This document shows positions 8,528 through 16,476 of a stretch of 64,000 bases of DNA, piece after piece. Source of the DNA: Vibrio hepatarius (GTDB lineage Bacteria > Pseudomonadota > Gammaproteobacteria > Enterobacterales > Vibrionaceae). The DNA lies in NCBI RefSeq assembly GCF_001274785.1, contig NZ_LHPI01000008.1:1-64000 (forward strand), given 5' to 3'. The notes under the pieces are model-generated. The model saw only the letters and a program-made list of their open reading frames with translations. It did no database searches and was not told where the DNA came from. The position numbers and the translations under genes are program-made. Each line of letters opens with the position of its first letter. Within the stretch, counting starts at the first letter, position 1.

Positions 8528-8702
8528 ATACCAATCACAGTAGGTAAATGGTCAGAAATAGCGTAGGAAAAATGCTTGAGAACAAGGCAAAATTTTTCGA
8601 TTAGTAGTTATTCTACAATCAACTTACTTTAAACGAAAAGTTAACGCAGTTATCGAGTATTTTAACAAGCTAGAATGAACAGTTATTTACTACGATTGGT
8701 AT
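8528..8702. repeat. 175-bp MITE-like palindromic intergenic repeat
   Basis: The element begins with ATACCAATC and ends with its exact inverse GATTGGTAT. The next bases on each side (CAGTAGGTAAATGGTCAG on the left; the inverse of CTGTTCATTC and TAGTAAATAA on the right) continue as an imperfect inverted repeat of about 28 bp. It has no coding capacity and fills the whole gap between the metQ terminator and the stop codon of the next gene. I recall similar sequences as dispersed elements of Vibrio genomes; that is memory, not a search result. Confidence 0.7.
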
Positions 8703-9562
8703 CATTTCAGTGGCAAGTAAACTTCTGTGACTAAATCACACTCGTCCACTTGGTGAACAAAGTTGAGATAGTGGAAAAAGCACGGATAGTCTCTCAACTC
8801 TTCACCACTTTGCGGCAACCAGCTTCGGTATAGCTGATAGACGGTTTCGCCAATTCTGTCGTGACTGCCTTTATGAATCGCCATCGCGCAGCGCCCTGCC
8901 GGAATGACTCCTGCTTTCACGCCAAATACGTTCTCAGGCACCTCGCCTTGATGAGTACCACAGATATCAAAACGAAATTCATCCGCGGGGGTGTCATTTG
9001 GGTCAGAATACGGTACACCAAATGTTTCGCTTTTGTCGACCGGTGATAACCCTGTGCTTTTGCGCCACTGAATAAACTTGCTTGCGGTTTCGAGCACCAG
9101 ATTCGGATGCCCTTTGTGTTCAATCAGTGCGACTTCACGTTGCGCGAAATCCACCACAGTTACGTCTAACATGTTTTCTCCTTGCATTGGTGGCTGGGCT
9201 GCGTATTGCGCATGCCAATGTTGCCACGCAGGCTGAGTTCTAAATTGAGAAGGAGTCTGGTCAAAGATGCGAGAAAATGCTCGTGAGAACGCCTCTGGGC
9301 TCTCAAATCCCGCTTCATAAGCAATATCAGTAACGCTGTACTTCGCTTCAAACGCCAAACGAAATGAAGCGCGCTTCAACCTTGCCATCTGCACATACTG
9401 TACTGCGCTGACTCCCATGTAAGCCTTAAACAAACGGTGGAAATGGTACTTCGAACAGATCGCAACCTCACTAAGCACGTCCAGTGTCAGCGCCTCGTCG
9501 AGGTGTGTAGCAATATAATCACACACCCGTTCGATTCTGTTTAAATGTTGTTGATTCGTCAC
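8702..9562 (-). CDS. AraC-family regulator with GyrI-like ligand-binding domain
   Basis: An AraC/XylS helix-turn-helix domain occupies the first 100 residues (LDVLSEVAICSKYHFHRLF and a second helix pair ending near ESPEAFSRAFSRIFDQTPSQFR). It is fused to a C-terminal GyrI/Rob-type effector domain starting near MLDVTVVDFAQREVALIEHKG. This is the SoxS/Rob-like one-component layout seen in multidrug and stress regulators. No ATG precedes the conserved domain; I take the GTG at 9562 (286 aa) with GGAACATT before it, but the frame stays open to a TTG at 9640. It is convergent with metQ and follows the AbgT transporter on the same strand, separated by a terminator. The ligand is unknown. Confidence 0.82.
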   Translation of the reverse strand: MTNQQHLNRIERVCDYIATHLDEALTLDVLSEVAICSKYHFHRLFKAYMGVSAVQYVQMARLKRASFRLAFEAKYSVTDIAYEAGFESPEAFSRAFSRIFDQTPSQFRTQPAWQHWHAQYAAQPPMQGENMLDVTVVDFAQREVALIEHKGHPNLVLETASKFIQWRKSTGLSPVDKSETFGVPYSDPNDTPADEFRFDICGTHQGEVPENVFGVKAGVIPAGRCAMAIHKGSHDRIGETVYQLYRSWLPQSGEELRDYPCFFHYLNFVHQVDECDLVTEVYLPLK

Positions 9563-9656
9563 AATGTTCCATTTCACGTTGGTGGCTGTATGCAAATAAT
9601 ATGGCTCAGCCGAGAGAGAAGCCTGATTGAGATTGCGCAATTTATTTTATTTAAAC

Positions 9657-9689
9657 ATAAAAAAAGCCGGAGCTGAGTGCTCCGGCTTT
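9657..9689 (-). terminator. Intrinsic terminator of the AbgT transporter gene
   Basis: On the minus strand AAGCCGGAGC pairs over 10 bp with GCTCCGGCTT around a 5-base loop and runs into TTTTTTT. It lies 26 bases after the stop codon. Confidence 0.92.
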
Positions 9690-9714
9690 GACGAAAGAAA
9701 GATTAATCTGAAAA

Positions 9715-11301
9715 TTAAGGCGTGTAGTACGTCGCCGCACCAGGACCAACTGGTAGGCCGAACACGAATACCCATAGGTAGAACAAGAAGCTCCAACCTA
9801 CGATAAAACAGATTGAGTAAGGTAGCATGGTCGCGATTAGCGTACCGATACCTAGGTTCTTCATGTAGCGTGTCGCAACAGCCAAGATCAGACCAAAGTA
9901 GCTCATCATTGGCGTGATGATGTTGGTCGTTGAGTCACCGATACGGTAAGCCGCCTGAATAGTCTCAGGTGCGTAACCCACTAGCATCAGCATTGGTACG
10001 AAGATTGGAGCTGTTACTGCCCACTGAGCAGATGCAGAGCCGATCATCAGGTTGATGAAACCACACATTAGGATGAACGCGAAGAACAGCATTGGGCCCG
10101 TTAGACCGATGCTTTGTAGGAAGTCCGCGCCCGCAACTGCAAATACCTGACCAAAGTTCGTCCACTTAAAGAAAGCAACGAACTGAGCAGCGAAGAATAC
10201 CAATACAATGTACATACCCATTGATGACATTGATTTCGCCATTGCGTCGATCACGTCACGGTCTGTCTTCATTGTGCCAACCACTTTACCGTACACAAAG
10301 CCCGGAATAGCGAAGAACACAAAGATGAACGCTACGATACTTTTCAGGAATGGAGAACCTGCGATCGTACCTGCATCAGAACGTAAAACACCGTCTGCTG
10401 GAACAACAGTCCACGCAAGCAGTGCTGAAACAACAAGAATCGCAACACCAGCTAGTTTTAGACCTTTCTTCTCGATAGCAGTGAGGCTGCCCATCTTGTC
10501 ATTTGAAAGATCTTCAGACGCTTCTTCGTCGTTGTATTTGCCTAGTTTTGGCTCAACGATTTTCTCAGTAACAAACGCACCCATACCTGCAATAAAGAAG
10601 GTAGAAACAAACATGAAGTACCAGTTAACTTCTGGGCCTACCGTGTAAGTTGGGTCAATCATTTGTGCTGCTGTTTCTGTAATACCAGAAAGCAGTGGGT
10701 CAACCGTACCGATCAGAAGGTTTGCTGAGTAGCCGCCAGATACACCAGCGAATGCCGCAGCAAGACCAGCAAGAGGGTGACGACCAAGAGAGTGGAACAA
10801 CATCGCCGCTAGTGGGATAAGAACCACGTAGCCAAGCTCAGATGCTGTGTTAGAGATGATACCAGCAAATACAACTGTAACAGTAACCATGCGCTTAGAA
10901 GCGCCCATTACCAAGCCGCGCATTGCAGCAGACAGAAGACCTGAATATTCAGCGATAGCCACACCCAGCATAGCCACCAATACAGTGCCTAGCGGAGCAA
11001 AACCAACAAAGTTTTTCACTAGGTTAGTTACGATTAGCTCAAGACCATCCGCATTCAGCAGGCTAACAACCTGAATCATGCCGTCTGCAGCACGACCTTT
11101 CGCGCCTTCAGGGCGAGGGTCTACAACTGCAACATCGAAATATCCTGCGATACCTGATGCAACTAGGATTGCCACACAAAAAAGTGCAAAAAGAGTGATT
11201 GGGTGGGGTAATAGGTTCCCTAAATATTCAACACTATCAAGAAAGCGCGTAAATAACGGCTTCTTCGGTGAATTTTGTTTAATTGAAGCAGATGAACTCA
11301 T
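9715..11301 (-). CDS. AbgT-family transporter
   Basis: An inner-membrane protein of 528 aa with about 12 hydrophobic segments. The family-typical stretches ITLFALFC near the start, ASELGYVVLIPLAAMLF, GVSGGYSANLL and the late GDSTTNIITPMMSYF are present. E. coli AbgT imports p-aminobenzoyl-glutamate, and some members have been reported to export sulfonamide drugs; which applies here cannot be read from sequence. No abgA/abgB hydrolase genes are adjacent, which makes a salvage role less obvious. AAGGAGT precedes the ATG. It is a single-gene unit ended by a strong terminator. Confidence 0.9.
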   Translation of the reverse strand: MSSSASIKQNSPKKPLFTRFLDSVEYLGNLLPHPITLFALFCVAILVASGIAGYFDVAVVDPRPEGAKGRAADGMIQVVSLLNADGLELIVTNLVKNFVGFAPLGTVLVAMLGVAIAEYSGLLSAAMRGLVMGASKRMVTVTVVFAGIISNTASELGYVVLIPLAAMLFHSLGRHPLAGLAAAFAGVSGGYSANLLIGTVDPLLSGITETAAQMIDPTYTVGPEVNWYFMFVSTFFIAGMGAFVTEKIVEPKLGKYNDEEASEDLSNDKMGSLTAIEKKGLKLAGVAILVVSALLAWTVVPADGVLRSDAGTIAGSPFLKSIVAFIFVFFAIPGFVYGKVVGTMKTDRDVIDAMAKSMSSMGMYIVLVFFAAQFVAFFKWTNFGQVFAVAGADFLQSIGLTGPMLFFAFILMCGFINLMIGSASAQWAVTAPIFVPMLMLVGYAPETIQAAYRIGDSTTNIITPMMSYFGLILAVATRYMKNLGIGTLIATMLPYSICFIVGWSFLFYLWVFVFGLPVGPGAATYYTP

Positions 11302-11523
11302 CTGTTTACTCCTTGTAGTTTTTCCTGCGCCAATGTGACAAAAATGTCAACAAAGCCGGCGCAGAGTACTCGACAAGTCGTTCAATTTAAAATCCAAAAT
11401 GTTACAAAGTGTGTATTAGATCAGATTTTTTAACGTCTTTTGAACAAATAAATAGCAAAAAACACCAATTTAAAAACAATCATCAGCATGATAATTCACT
11501 TAATACCAATCACTCTAGTTATG

Positions 11524-11649
11524 TTACTTTTGCACCGCCTTAAATCTAGGATTCGCCTTGCAAATCACATATAGGCGCCCTTTTCGCTTGACGATTTGAC
11601 AATCAGGGTGACGATTTTTCGCGCTCTTTAATGACTTTAATACCTTCAT
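11524..11649 (-). CDS. rpmJ2: Ribosomal protein L36 paralogue, zinc-free type (41 aa)
   Basis: A 41-residue protein reading [18 protein letters not shown], then [19 protein letters not shown] and a short tail. It has the L36 fold pattern, but the paired zinc-binding Cys/His residues of ordinary L36 are not complete, which marks the zinc-independent (C-minus, YkgO-type) paralogue. It lies 11 bases downstream of the L31 paralogue on the same strand, so both are one unit under the Zur box upstream of L31. In the family these copies replace the zinc-containing proteins in ribosomes during zinc shortage. Confidence 0.92.
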   Translation of the reverse strand: MKVLKSLKSAKNRHPDCQIVKRKGRLYVICKANPRFKAVQK

Positions 11650-11660
11650 TTTTCTACCCT

Positions 11661-11912
11661 TTATTTACCAAACTGACCAAATCGACGATTGTAGTTCGCC
11701 ACTCTTCCTTCTTTCTGGATCACGCGCTGCTTACCGGTATAAAACGGATGCGACTCAGAAGAAACTTCGATCGTAAAATACGGATAAGTGTTGCCATCTT
11801 CCCATTCGATGGTGCGGTCCGTCTGTAACGTTGAACCGACCAAAAAATATTTATCGACACTCGTATCGTGAAACACCACTTTGCGGTATTCCGGATGGAT
11901 ATTCGGTTTCAT
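11661..11912 (-). CDS. rpmE2: Ribosomal protein L31 type B (zinc-free paralogue)
   Basis: An 83-aa protein starting [20 protein letters not shown]. It lacks the CxxC zinc motif of the main L31 and has the type-B features [15 protein letters not shown] and the C-terminal [14 protein letters not shown] choose the ATG at 11912, since the open frame upstream (to 11933) has no L31 similarity. It is the first gene of a two-gene unit with the L36 paralogue, behind a Zur box. Role: replaces zinc L31 in large ribosomal subunits when zinc is scarce, sparing zinc. Confidence 0.95.
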   Translation of the reverse strand: MKPNIHPEYRKVVFHDTSVDKYFLVGSTLQTDRTIEWEDGNTYPYFTIEVSSESHPFYTGKQRVIQKEGRVANYNRRFGQFGK

Positions 11913-11935
11913 AACTCTCCTCAAAAAACACAAAC

Positions 11936-11954
11936 TGTTATGTTATAACATTTC
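11936..11954 (-). promoter_or_regulatory. Zur box of the L31B-L36 unit
   Basis: TGTTATGTTATAACATTTC contains the palindrome TGTTAT-N3-ATAACA, matching the gammaproteobacterial Zur operator. It overlaps the probable -10 (TGTTAT on the minus strand, 11945-11950) and lies 24 bases before the L31B start codon. Confidence 0.85.
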
Positions 11955-11971
11955 AATTAATAATCATTATC
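11953..11971. promoter_or_regulatory. Fur-like box adjoining the Zur box
   Basis: The 19 bases ending in TAATCATTATC agree with the Fur consensus GATAATGATAATCATTATC at 14 of 19 positions, including the last 12. It covers the spacer and part of the -35 (TTGATA on the minus strand, 11968-11973) of the L31B promoter. It might equally be an AT-rich promoter by chance. Confidence 0.45.
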
Positions 11972-12038
11972 AAAAAGTTTTGCAAGTCATTTTTGTGATA
12001 TTTTGAGCGCAAGATAGTTAGACAGACACGAACATGCG

Positions 12039-12734
12039 ATGTATTCCATAGAGCCAATCGGTTTCATTGAAAGCCCTTATAAAGAGAAATTTGCCGTACC
12101 GAGACAACCGCGATTGGTGCCCGCAGCTGGAGCCAGAGTGCGACTGTCTGGTGCGGCGAATAGCCCAGAAGCGCTGCGTGGCATAGAACAATTTAGTCAT
12201 GTCTGGCTGTTGTTCTTGTTTGACCAGAATATTGACGCTGGCTGGAAACCGACCGTGCGTCCTCCAAGGCTGGGTGGTAACGAGCGAATCGGGGTATTTG
12301 CGTCGCGCTCTACATTTCGCCCCAATGGAATCGGCATGTCCGCGGTCGAAATAAAAGGCGTGAGTAAAAAAGGCGATCAGTTGTATCTGGAGCTGGGCAG
12401 TGTCGATTTGGTTGATGGCACACCGATTGTAGATATCAAACCTTATATTCCCTACTCGGACTCAATTAGCGATGCGACAGGCGGTTACGCTGAAGCCGAA
12501 CCAGAAACATCACAAGTGTGCTTTTCGGTTCAAGCGTTAACCATGCTGCAATCGCGCAAAGACGGTTTGATGCAGCAGCAAGTGATCGAACAAGTATTAG
12601 CTCAAGATCCTCGCCCTGCTTATAAGAAAAACAAATCCGACGATAAAGAATATGCGGTAAATTTGTTCGATCTGAACGTAAAGTTCAGGGTAAATGGCAA
12701 CTTAATAACAGTTACCGCTATTGAACGCTTTTGA
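12039..12734 (+). CDS. trmO: tRNA (N6-threonylcarbamoyladenosine(37)-N6)-methyltransferase TrmO
   Basis: A TsaA/YaeB-family protein of 231 aa. It methylates t6A37 to m6t6A in threonine tRNAs, using S-adenosylmethionine, with a beta-barrel fold unlike other methyltransferases. Family motifs seen: IGFIESPYKEKFAVPRQPRL at the start, FSHVWLLFLF, FASRSTFRPNGIGMSAV and the DIKPYIPYSD block, then a C-terminal domain ending in DPRPAY and ITVTAIERF. It starts at the ATG at 12039. It precedes proS on the same strand; the proS -35 begins inside its stop codon. Confidence 0.94.
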   Translation: MYSIEPIGFIESPYKEKFAVPRQPRLVPAAGARVRLSGAANSPEALRGIEQFSHVWLLFLFDQNIDAGWKPTVRPPRLGGNERIGVFASRSTFRPNGIGMSAVEIKGVSKKGDQLYLELGSVDLVDGTPIVDIKPYIPYSDSISDATGGYAEAEPETSQVCFSVQALTMLQSRKDGLMQQQVIEQVLAQDPRPAYKKNKSDDKEYAVNLFDLNVKFRVNGNLITVTAIERF

Positions 12735-12759
12735 CAAAGCAAATTGGCTGATATTATAG
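12731..12759 (+). promoter_or_regulatory. Probable proS promoter
   Basis: TTGACA at 12731-12736 includes the trmO stop codon. The -10 is either TATTAT (12752, spacing 15) or TTATAG (12754, spacing 17). A small CCCC/GGGG hairpin (about 12775-12788) lies in the leader and may end part of the trmO transcripts. Confidence 0.5.
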
Positions 12760-12847
12760 ACGGCTTAACTTTATCCCCACTCTTGGGGCTTTCAGTCTTG
12801 GGTTATGTTCAACTCAAGTATTTAACTTTAATAAACGGATAGAATTA

Positions 12848-14563
12848 ATGCGTACCAGTAATTATCTTCTTTCTACTCTGAAGGAGACTCCAAACGACGC
12901 AGAAGTAGTGAGCCACCAGCTCATGCTACGTGCAGGTATGATCCGTAAGCTGGCTTCAGGTCTATACACCTGGCTACCTACTGGTCTACGTGTGCTGCGT
13001 AAAGTCGAAAACATCGTTCGTCAAGAGATCGACAATGCAGGTGCAATCGAAACTTTGATGCCCGTTGTTCAGCCGTTTGAACTTTGGGAAGAGACAGGCC
13101 GCAGTGAAAAAATGGGTCCTGAACTACTTCGCTTTACTGACCGTCATGTTCGTCCGTTTGTTCTTAGCCCGACCGCTGAAGAAGTGATCACCAGCTTAGT
13201 TCGTAACGAAGTAAGCTCATACAAGCAGCTTCCTCTGAACCTGTACCAAATCCAGACTAAATTCCGTGACGAACGTCGTCCTCGCTTTGGCGTAATGCGT
13301 TCTCGTGAATTCTCGATGATGGATGCGTACAGCTTCGACATCGACAAAGATGGCCTACAGAAGTCATACGACGCAATGCACGATGCATACTGCCGCGCGT
13401 TTGACCGTATGGGTCTGGATTACCGTCCAGTACTTGCTGATAGCGGCGCTATCGGTGGTAGCGGCTCTCAAGAGTTCCACGTACTTGCAGAAAGCGGCGA
13501 AGACCTAATTGCGTTCTCAACCGAGTCAGACTACGCAGCGAACATCGAAAAAGCAGAAGCAGTCGCTCTTGCTGACGCGGCGCCAGCGCCAACTCAAGAG
13601 ATGACGCTGGTTGATACGCCAAACGCGAAAACTATCGCGGAACTGGTTGAGCAACACGGTCTAGCAATCGAAAAAACAGTTAAGACATTGTTTGTTAAAG
13701 CGTCTGACGAAGTCGATGCGCCAATCATCGCTCTGATCGTTCGTGGCGATCACGAATTGAACGAAGTGAAAGCAGAAAACCTTCCACAAGTAGCAGCTCC
13801 ACTGGAAATGGCTACAGAAGAAGAGATTCGCGCACTGATCGGTGCTGGCCCTGGTTCACTCGGCCCTGTTGGTCTTGAGCTACCGTTCATCGTTGACCGC
13901 AGCGTAGCGGTAATGAGTGACTTTGGCGCAGGTGCAAACGTTGATGGTAAACACTACTTCGGTATTAACTGGGGTCGTGACGTAGAGCTTGGTCAAGTTG
14001 AAGACCTGCGCAACGTGGTTGAAGGCGACCCGAGCCCATGTGGCAAAGGGACTATCCTACTTAAACGCGGTATCGAAGTTGGCCATATCTTCCAGCTTGG
14101 TAAAAACTACTCTGAGAAGATGAACTGTGGCGTGCTTGGTCCTGACGGTAAGAACGTGATTCTAGAGATGGGTTGTTACGGTATCGGTATCACTCGTGTG
14201 GTAGCGGCTGCGATTGAACAGAACCACGACAAGTACGGCATCATTTGGCCAGACGCGTTGGCGCCGTTCCAAGTGGCTATCGTACCGATGAACATGCACA
14301 AGTCAGAAGAAGTGAAAGAAGCAGCTGAGAAGCTGTACGCTGAACTGACCGCTATGGGTATCGAAGTACTGTTTGATGACCGTAAAGAACGCCCAGGCGT
14401 AATGTTCTCTGATATGGAACTGCTTGGTGTACCACACACTGTCATCATCGGTGACCGTTCGATGAAAGAAGGTAACTTCGAGTACAAGAACCGTCGTACT
14501 GGTGAGAAAGAAGCCGTTGCGATGGCTGACATCGTAGAGCACATCAAAGCTCAGATGGCTTAA
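12848..14563 (+). CDS. proS: Prolyl-tRNA synthetase
   Basis: A class IIa aminoacyl-tRNA synthetase of 571 aa, the bacterial-type length. Motif 1 ([18 protein letters not shown]), motif 2 ([17 protein letters not shown]) and motif 3 ([18 protein letters not shown]) are in order. Between motifs 2 and 3 lies the YbaK-like editing insertion (about residues 230-390), which clears Ala-tRNA(Pro). A C-terminal anticodon-binding domain follows (VPMNMHKS to the end). It starts at the ATG at 12848 and ends before a strong terminator. Confidence 0.98.
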   Translation: MRTSNYLLSTLKETPNDAEVVSHQLMLRAGMIRKLASGLYTWLPTGLRVLRKVENIVRQEIDNAGAIETLMPVVQPFELWEETGRSEKMGPELLRFTDRHVRPFVLSPTAEEVITSLVRNEVSSYKQLPLNLYQIQTKFRDERRPRFGVMRSREFSMMDAYSFDIDKDGLQKSYDAMHDAYCRAFDRMGLDYRPVLADSGAIGGSGSQEFHVLAESGEDLIAFSTESDYAANIEKAEAVALADAAPAPTQEMTLVDTPNAKTIAELVEQHGLAIEKTVKTLFVKASDEVDAPIIALIVRGDHELNEVKAENLPQVAAPLEMATEEEIRALIGAGPGSLGPVGLELPFIVDRSVAVMSDFGAGANVDGKHYFGINWGRDVELGQVEDLRNVVEGDPSPCGKGTILLKRGIEVGHIFQLGKNYSEKMNCGVLGPDGKNVILEMGCYGIGITRVVAAAIEQNHDKYGIIWPDALAPFQVAIVPMNMHKSEEVKEAAEKLYAELTAMGIEVLFDDRKERPGVMFSDMELLGVPHTVIIGDRSMKEGNFEYKNRRTGEKEAVAMADIVEHIKAQMA

Positions 14564-14585
14564 TCACCTTATAGTGAATAAAGAA

Positions 14586-14615
14586 AAGGTTGATGCTCAT
14601 GCATCAACCTTTTTT
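14586..14615 (+). terminator. Intrinsic terminator of proS
   Basis: AAGGTTGATGC-TCAT-GCATCAACCTT, an 11-bp perfect stem, runs into a T-tract. The A-rich left flank could also serve the convergent amidotransferase gene. Confidence 0.92.
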
Positions 14616-14661
14616 ATTTGTATTCAATTTACACGCCACCAAGACTTAGCTCAACAGAGCA

Positions 14662-15507
14662 TTACTCTAACGGCTCCGTCGGTGCTTGGCTCTCTACTTT
14701 CTTAGGCGCATAGGCGACATCTGCCAACTCTGCAGCGTTGCCATCAATCAGCTCACCAAAATGGAAGATACCAAACTCACCCGGCTTCATTCGATGCCAA
14801 TTCTCGTTGTCAGTTAACGGCTGAGTCGCGATCACCGACACAATATCGTTCGGTGTGGTTTCTTCTTGGAAGTTGATCGTCACGTCTTCATCGATCAAGG
14901 TTGCTTTACCAAATGGCGCACGACGAGTGATCCAATAAAGGTGATTGGTACAGAAAGTCATCACGTATTCGCCGTCAGAAAGCAGCATGTTAAATACGCC
15001 TTTCTCTTTCAGCATTTCACAGCATTGCGCGACAAAACGAAACACACCCACCATATCCTGAGGAGGTTCTGGGTAGCGGTCTTCCATTTGCTTTAACAAC
15101 CAACAAAAGGACAGTTCGCTGTCGGTTTGCCCAACCGGACGATGTCGACCTGTGGCTAAACTCTGGTAGTCAGTGAGTTGACCATTGTGGGCAAACGTCC
15201 AGTAACGTCCCCATAGCTCACGGGTAAATGGGTGCGTATTTTCTAGGTTCACACCGCCACGGTTTGCCTGACGAATATGACTCACCACCGCACGACTTTT
15301 GATCGGGTAGTTCTGCACCAGTTCAGCGATTTTCGACTGGCAACTCGGGTTAGGATCTTTAAAAGTACGGAAGCCTTTTCCTTCGTAAAACGTAATCCCC
15401 CAGCCGTCTCGGTGAGGTCCAGTTTTACCACCACGTTGCATCAGACCTGTAAAACTAAAACAGATATCTGTCGGCACATTCGCGCTCATTCCGAGCAATT
15501 CACACAT
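14662..15507 (-). CDS. Class II glutamine amidotransferase, YafJ type
   Basis: An N-terminal nucleophile (Ntn) amidotransferase domain of about 281 aa. After removal of Met1, Cys2 would be the catalytic nucleophile (MCELLGMSANVP). The glutaminase motifs HRDGWGITFY, HIRQANRGG, HPFTRELWGR and FAHNGQL follow. No synthase domain is attached, so this is the stand-alone YafJ family, whose physiological substrate is not established. It lies downstream of gmhA on the same strand with 85 bases between them, a common pairing near the yafJ-gmhA-fadE group of enterobacteria and vibrios. Confidence 0.9.
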   Translation of the reverse strand: MCELLGMSANVPTDICFSFTGLMQRGGKTGPHRDGWGITFYEGKGFRTFKDPNPSCQSKIAELVQNYPIKSRAVVSHIRQANRGGVNLENTHPFTRELWGRYWTFAHNGQLTDYQSLATGRHRPVGQTDSELSFCWLLKQMEDRYPEPPQDMVGVFRFVAQCCEMLKEKGVFNMLLSDGEYVMTFCTNHLYWITRRAPFGKATLIDEDVTINFQEETTPNDIVSVIATQPLTDNENWHRMKPGEFGIFHFGELIDGNAAELADVAYAPKKVESQAPTEPLE

Positions 15508-15592
15508 GGTTTAAGCAACTCCCTGACTACGACTATCGCAGCTACAAAGCACCCGACGTTCGAGTGCTTCACCGCGATAAAATGAAGAAGAT

Positions 15593-16171
15593 TTACTTCT
15601 CCATCTCCTTTTCAATTAACTGAATAATAATATGGATGATTTTGATGTGGATCTCTTGGATACGATCCGCGTAACCAAAGTGAGGTACACGAATTTCGAT
15701 ATCTGCCAGACCCGCCATTTTGCCGCCGTCTTTACCGGTTAGGGCAATACTCTTCATGCCTTTCGCTTTTGCAGCGTCAATCGCTTTCAGGATGTTGCCT
15801 GAGTTACCAGAGGTAGACAGACCAAACAACACATCACCTTGAGAGCCTACGGCTTCTACGTAGCGAGAAAATACGTGGTCGTAACCAAAATCATTACTCA
15901 CACAAGATAGGTGGCTAGGGTCAGAGATCGCGATACCAGGGAAGCCTGGGCGATTTTCACGGTAACGGCCAGTCAACTCTTCTGCAAAGTGCATCGCGTC
16001 ACAGTGAGAACCACCGTTACCACAAGATAGAACTTTACCGCCCTGTTTAAATGAGTCGGCAATCATTTTCGCCGCTGACTCGATTTGCGCGATGTTGTTT
16101 TCATCGCTCAAGAATTTGTTCAATACGTCCGCAGCTTCAAGTAACTCGCTTTTAATCAGATCCTGGTACAT
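15593..16171 (-). CDS. gmhA: Phosphoheptose isomerase
   Basis: Converts sedoheptulose 7-phosphate to D-glycero-D-manno-heptose 7-phosphate, the first step of the LPS inner-core heptose pathway; GmhB acts two steps later. 192 aa, exactly the E. coli length. The SIS-domain motifs are visible: [20 protein letters not shown] near residue 52 and [13 protein letters not shown] near 116, with the zinc-site residues FAEELTGR and the late [13 protein letters not shown]. It starts at ATG and is divergent from fadE. Confidence 0.96.
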   Translation of the reverse strand: MYQDLIKSELLEAADVLNKFLSDENNIAQIESAAKMIADSFKQGGKVLSCGNGGSHCDAMHFAEELTGRYRENRPGFPGIAISDPSHLSCVSNDFGYDHVFSRYVEAVGSQGDVLFGLSTSGNSGNILKAIDAAKAKGMKSIALTGKDGGKMAGLADIEIRVPHFGYADRIQEIHIKIIHIIIQLIEKEMEK

Positions 16172-16377
16172 AGGGTATCTCTAATTATTGTGTATTTAAT
16201 ATGGGAGCGATTCGCATCCCAACCTTATTTGATGAGTTTACTCAAACATTTGCCACTGTCGATAGATCACGGGAAACAATTGCAGCTTTCTTGCACTTCA
16301 ACGCTCACAAAATCGGCACCGCCATCGCGTTTTAGAACTTTCACTCTACTTAGATCACTTTTTAGACAAGAATGGGT

Positions 16378-16406
16378 TTTACATTTTATTAATATTTTGA
16401 TTACAC
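16378..16406 (+). promoter_or_regulatory. Probable fadE promoter
   Basis: TTTACA (16378-16383) is followed after exactly 17 bases by TTACAC (16401-16406). The -10 is weak, but the FadR operator begins three bases later, where repression would be expected. Confidence 0.45.
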
Positions 16407-16408
16407 TT

Positions 16409-16427
16409 AACTGGTAAGACCTCTTAC
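16409..16427 (+). promoter_or_regulatory. FadR operator before fadE
   Basis: AACTGGTAAGACCTCTTAC matches the FadR consensus (AACTGGTC-GAC-TGTTA type) closely. It covers the expected transcription start of fadE, so long-chain acyl-CoA, which releases FadR, would induce the gene. Confidence 0.85.
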
Positions 16428-16476
16428 TTAAAACACGGTGCAATCCAAAAACAAAGCGCCGAATAAGGAAAAAGAT

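Larger units (their letters stand above)
16172..16476. other. gmhA-fadE divergent intergenic region
   Basis: This 305-base region holds the fadE promoter and the FadR operator near its right end. On the gmhA side there is a short hairpin (GGGAGCGATTCGCATCCC, 16203-16220). The middle shows no coding frame or recognisable RNA. Confidence 0.6.

Noticed and set aside
10208..10648. Plus-strand open frame of 146 codons opposite the AbgT gene
   Set aside because: It mirrors codons of the real minus-strand gene, has low-complexity Ser/Thr/Pro composition and no recognisable domain.
11955..11995. Possible second small gene between L31B and trmO
   Set aside because: Only promoter and operator sequence is present; no start with a ribosome-binding site.
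15546..15570. Hairpin between gmhA and the YafJ-type gene as a terminator
   Set aside because: The stem is short and imperfect (AAGCAC.../...GTGCTT) and no T-run follows in either direction.
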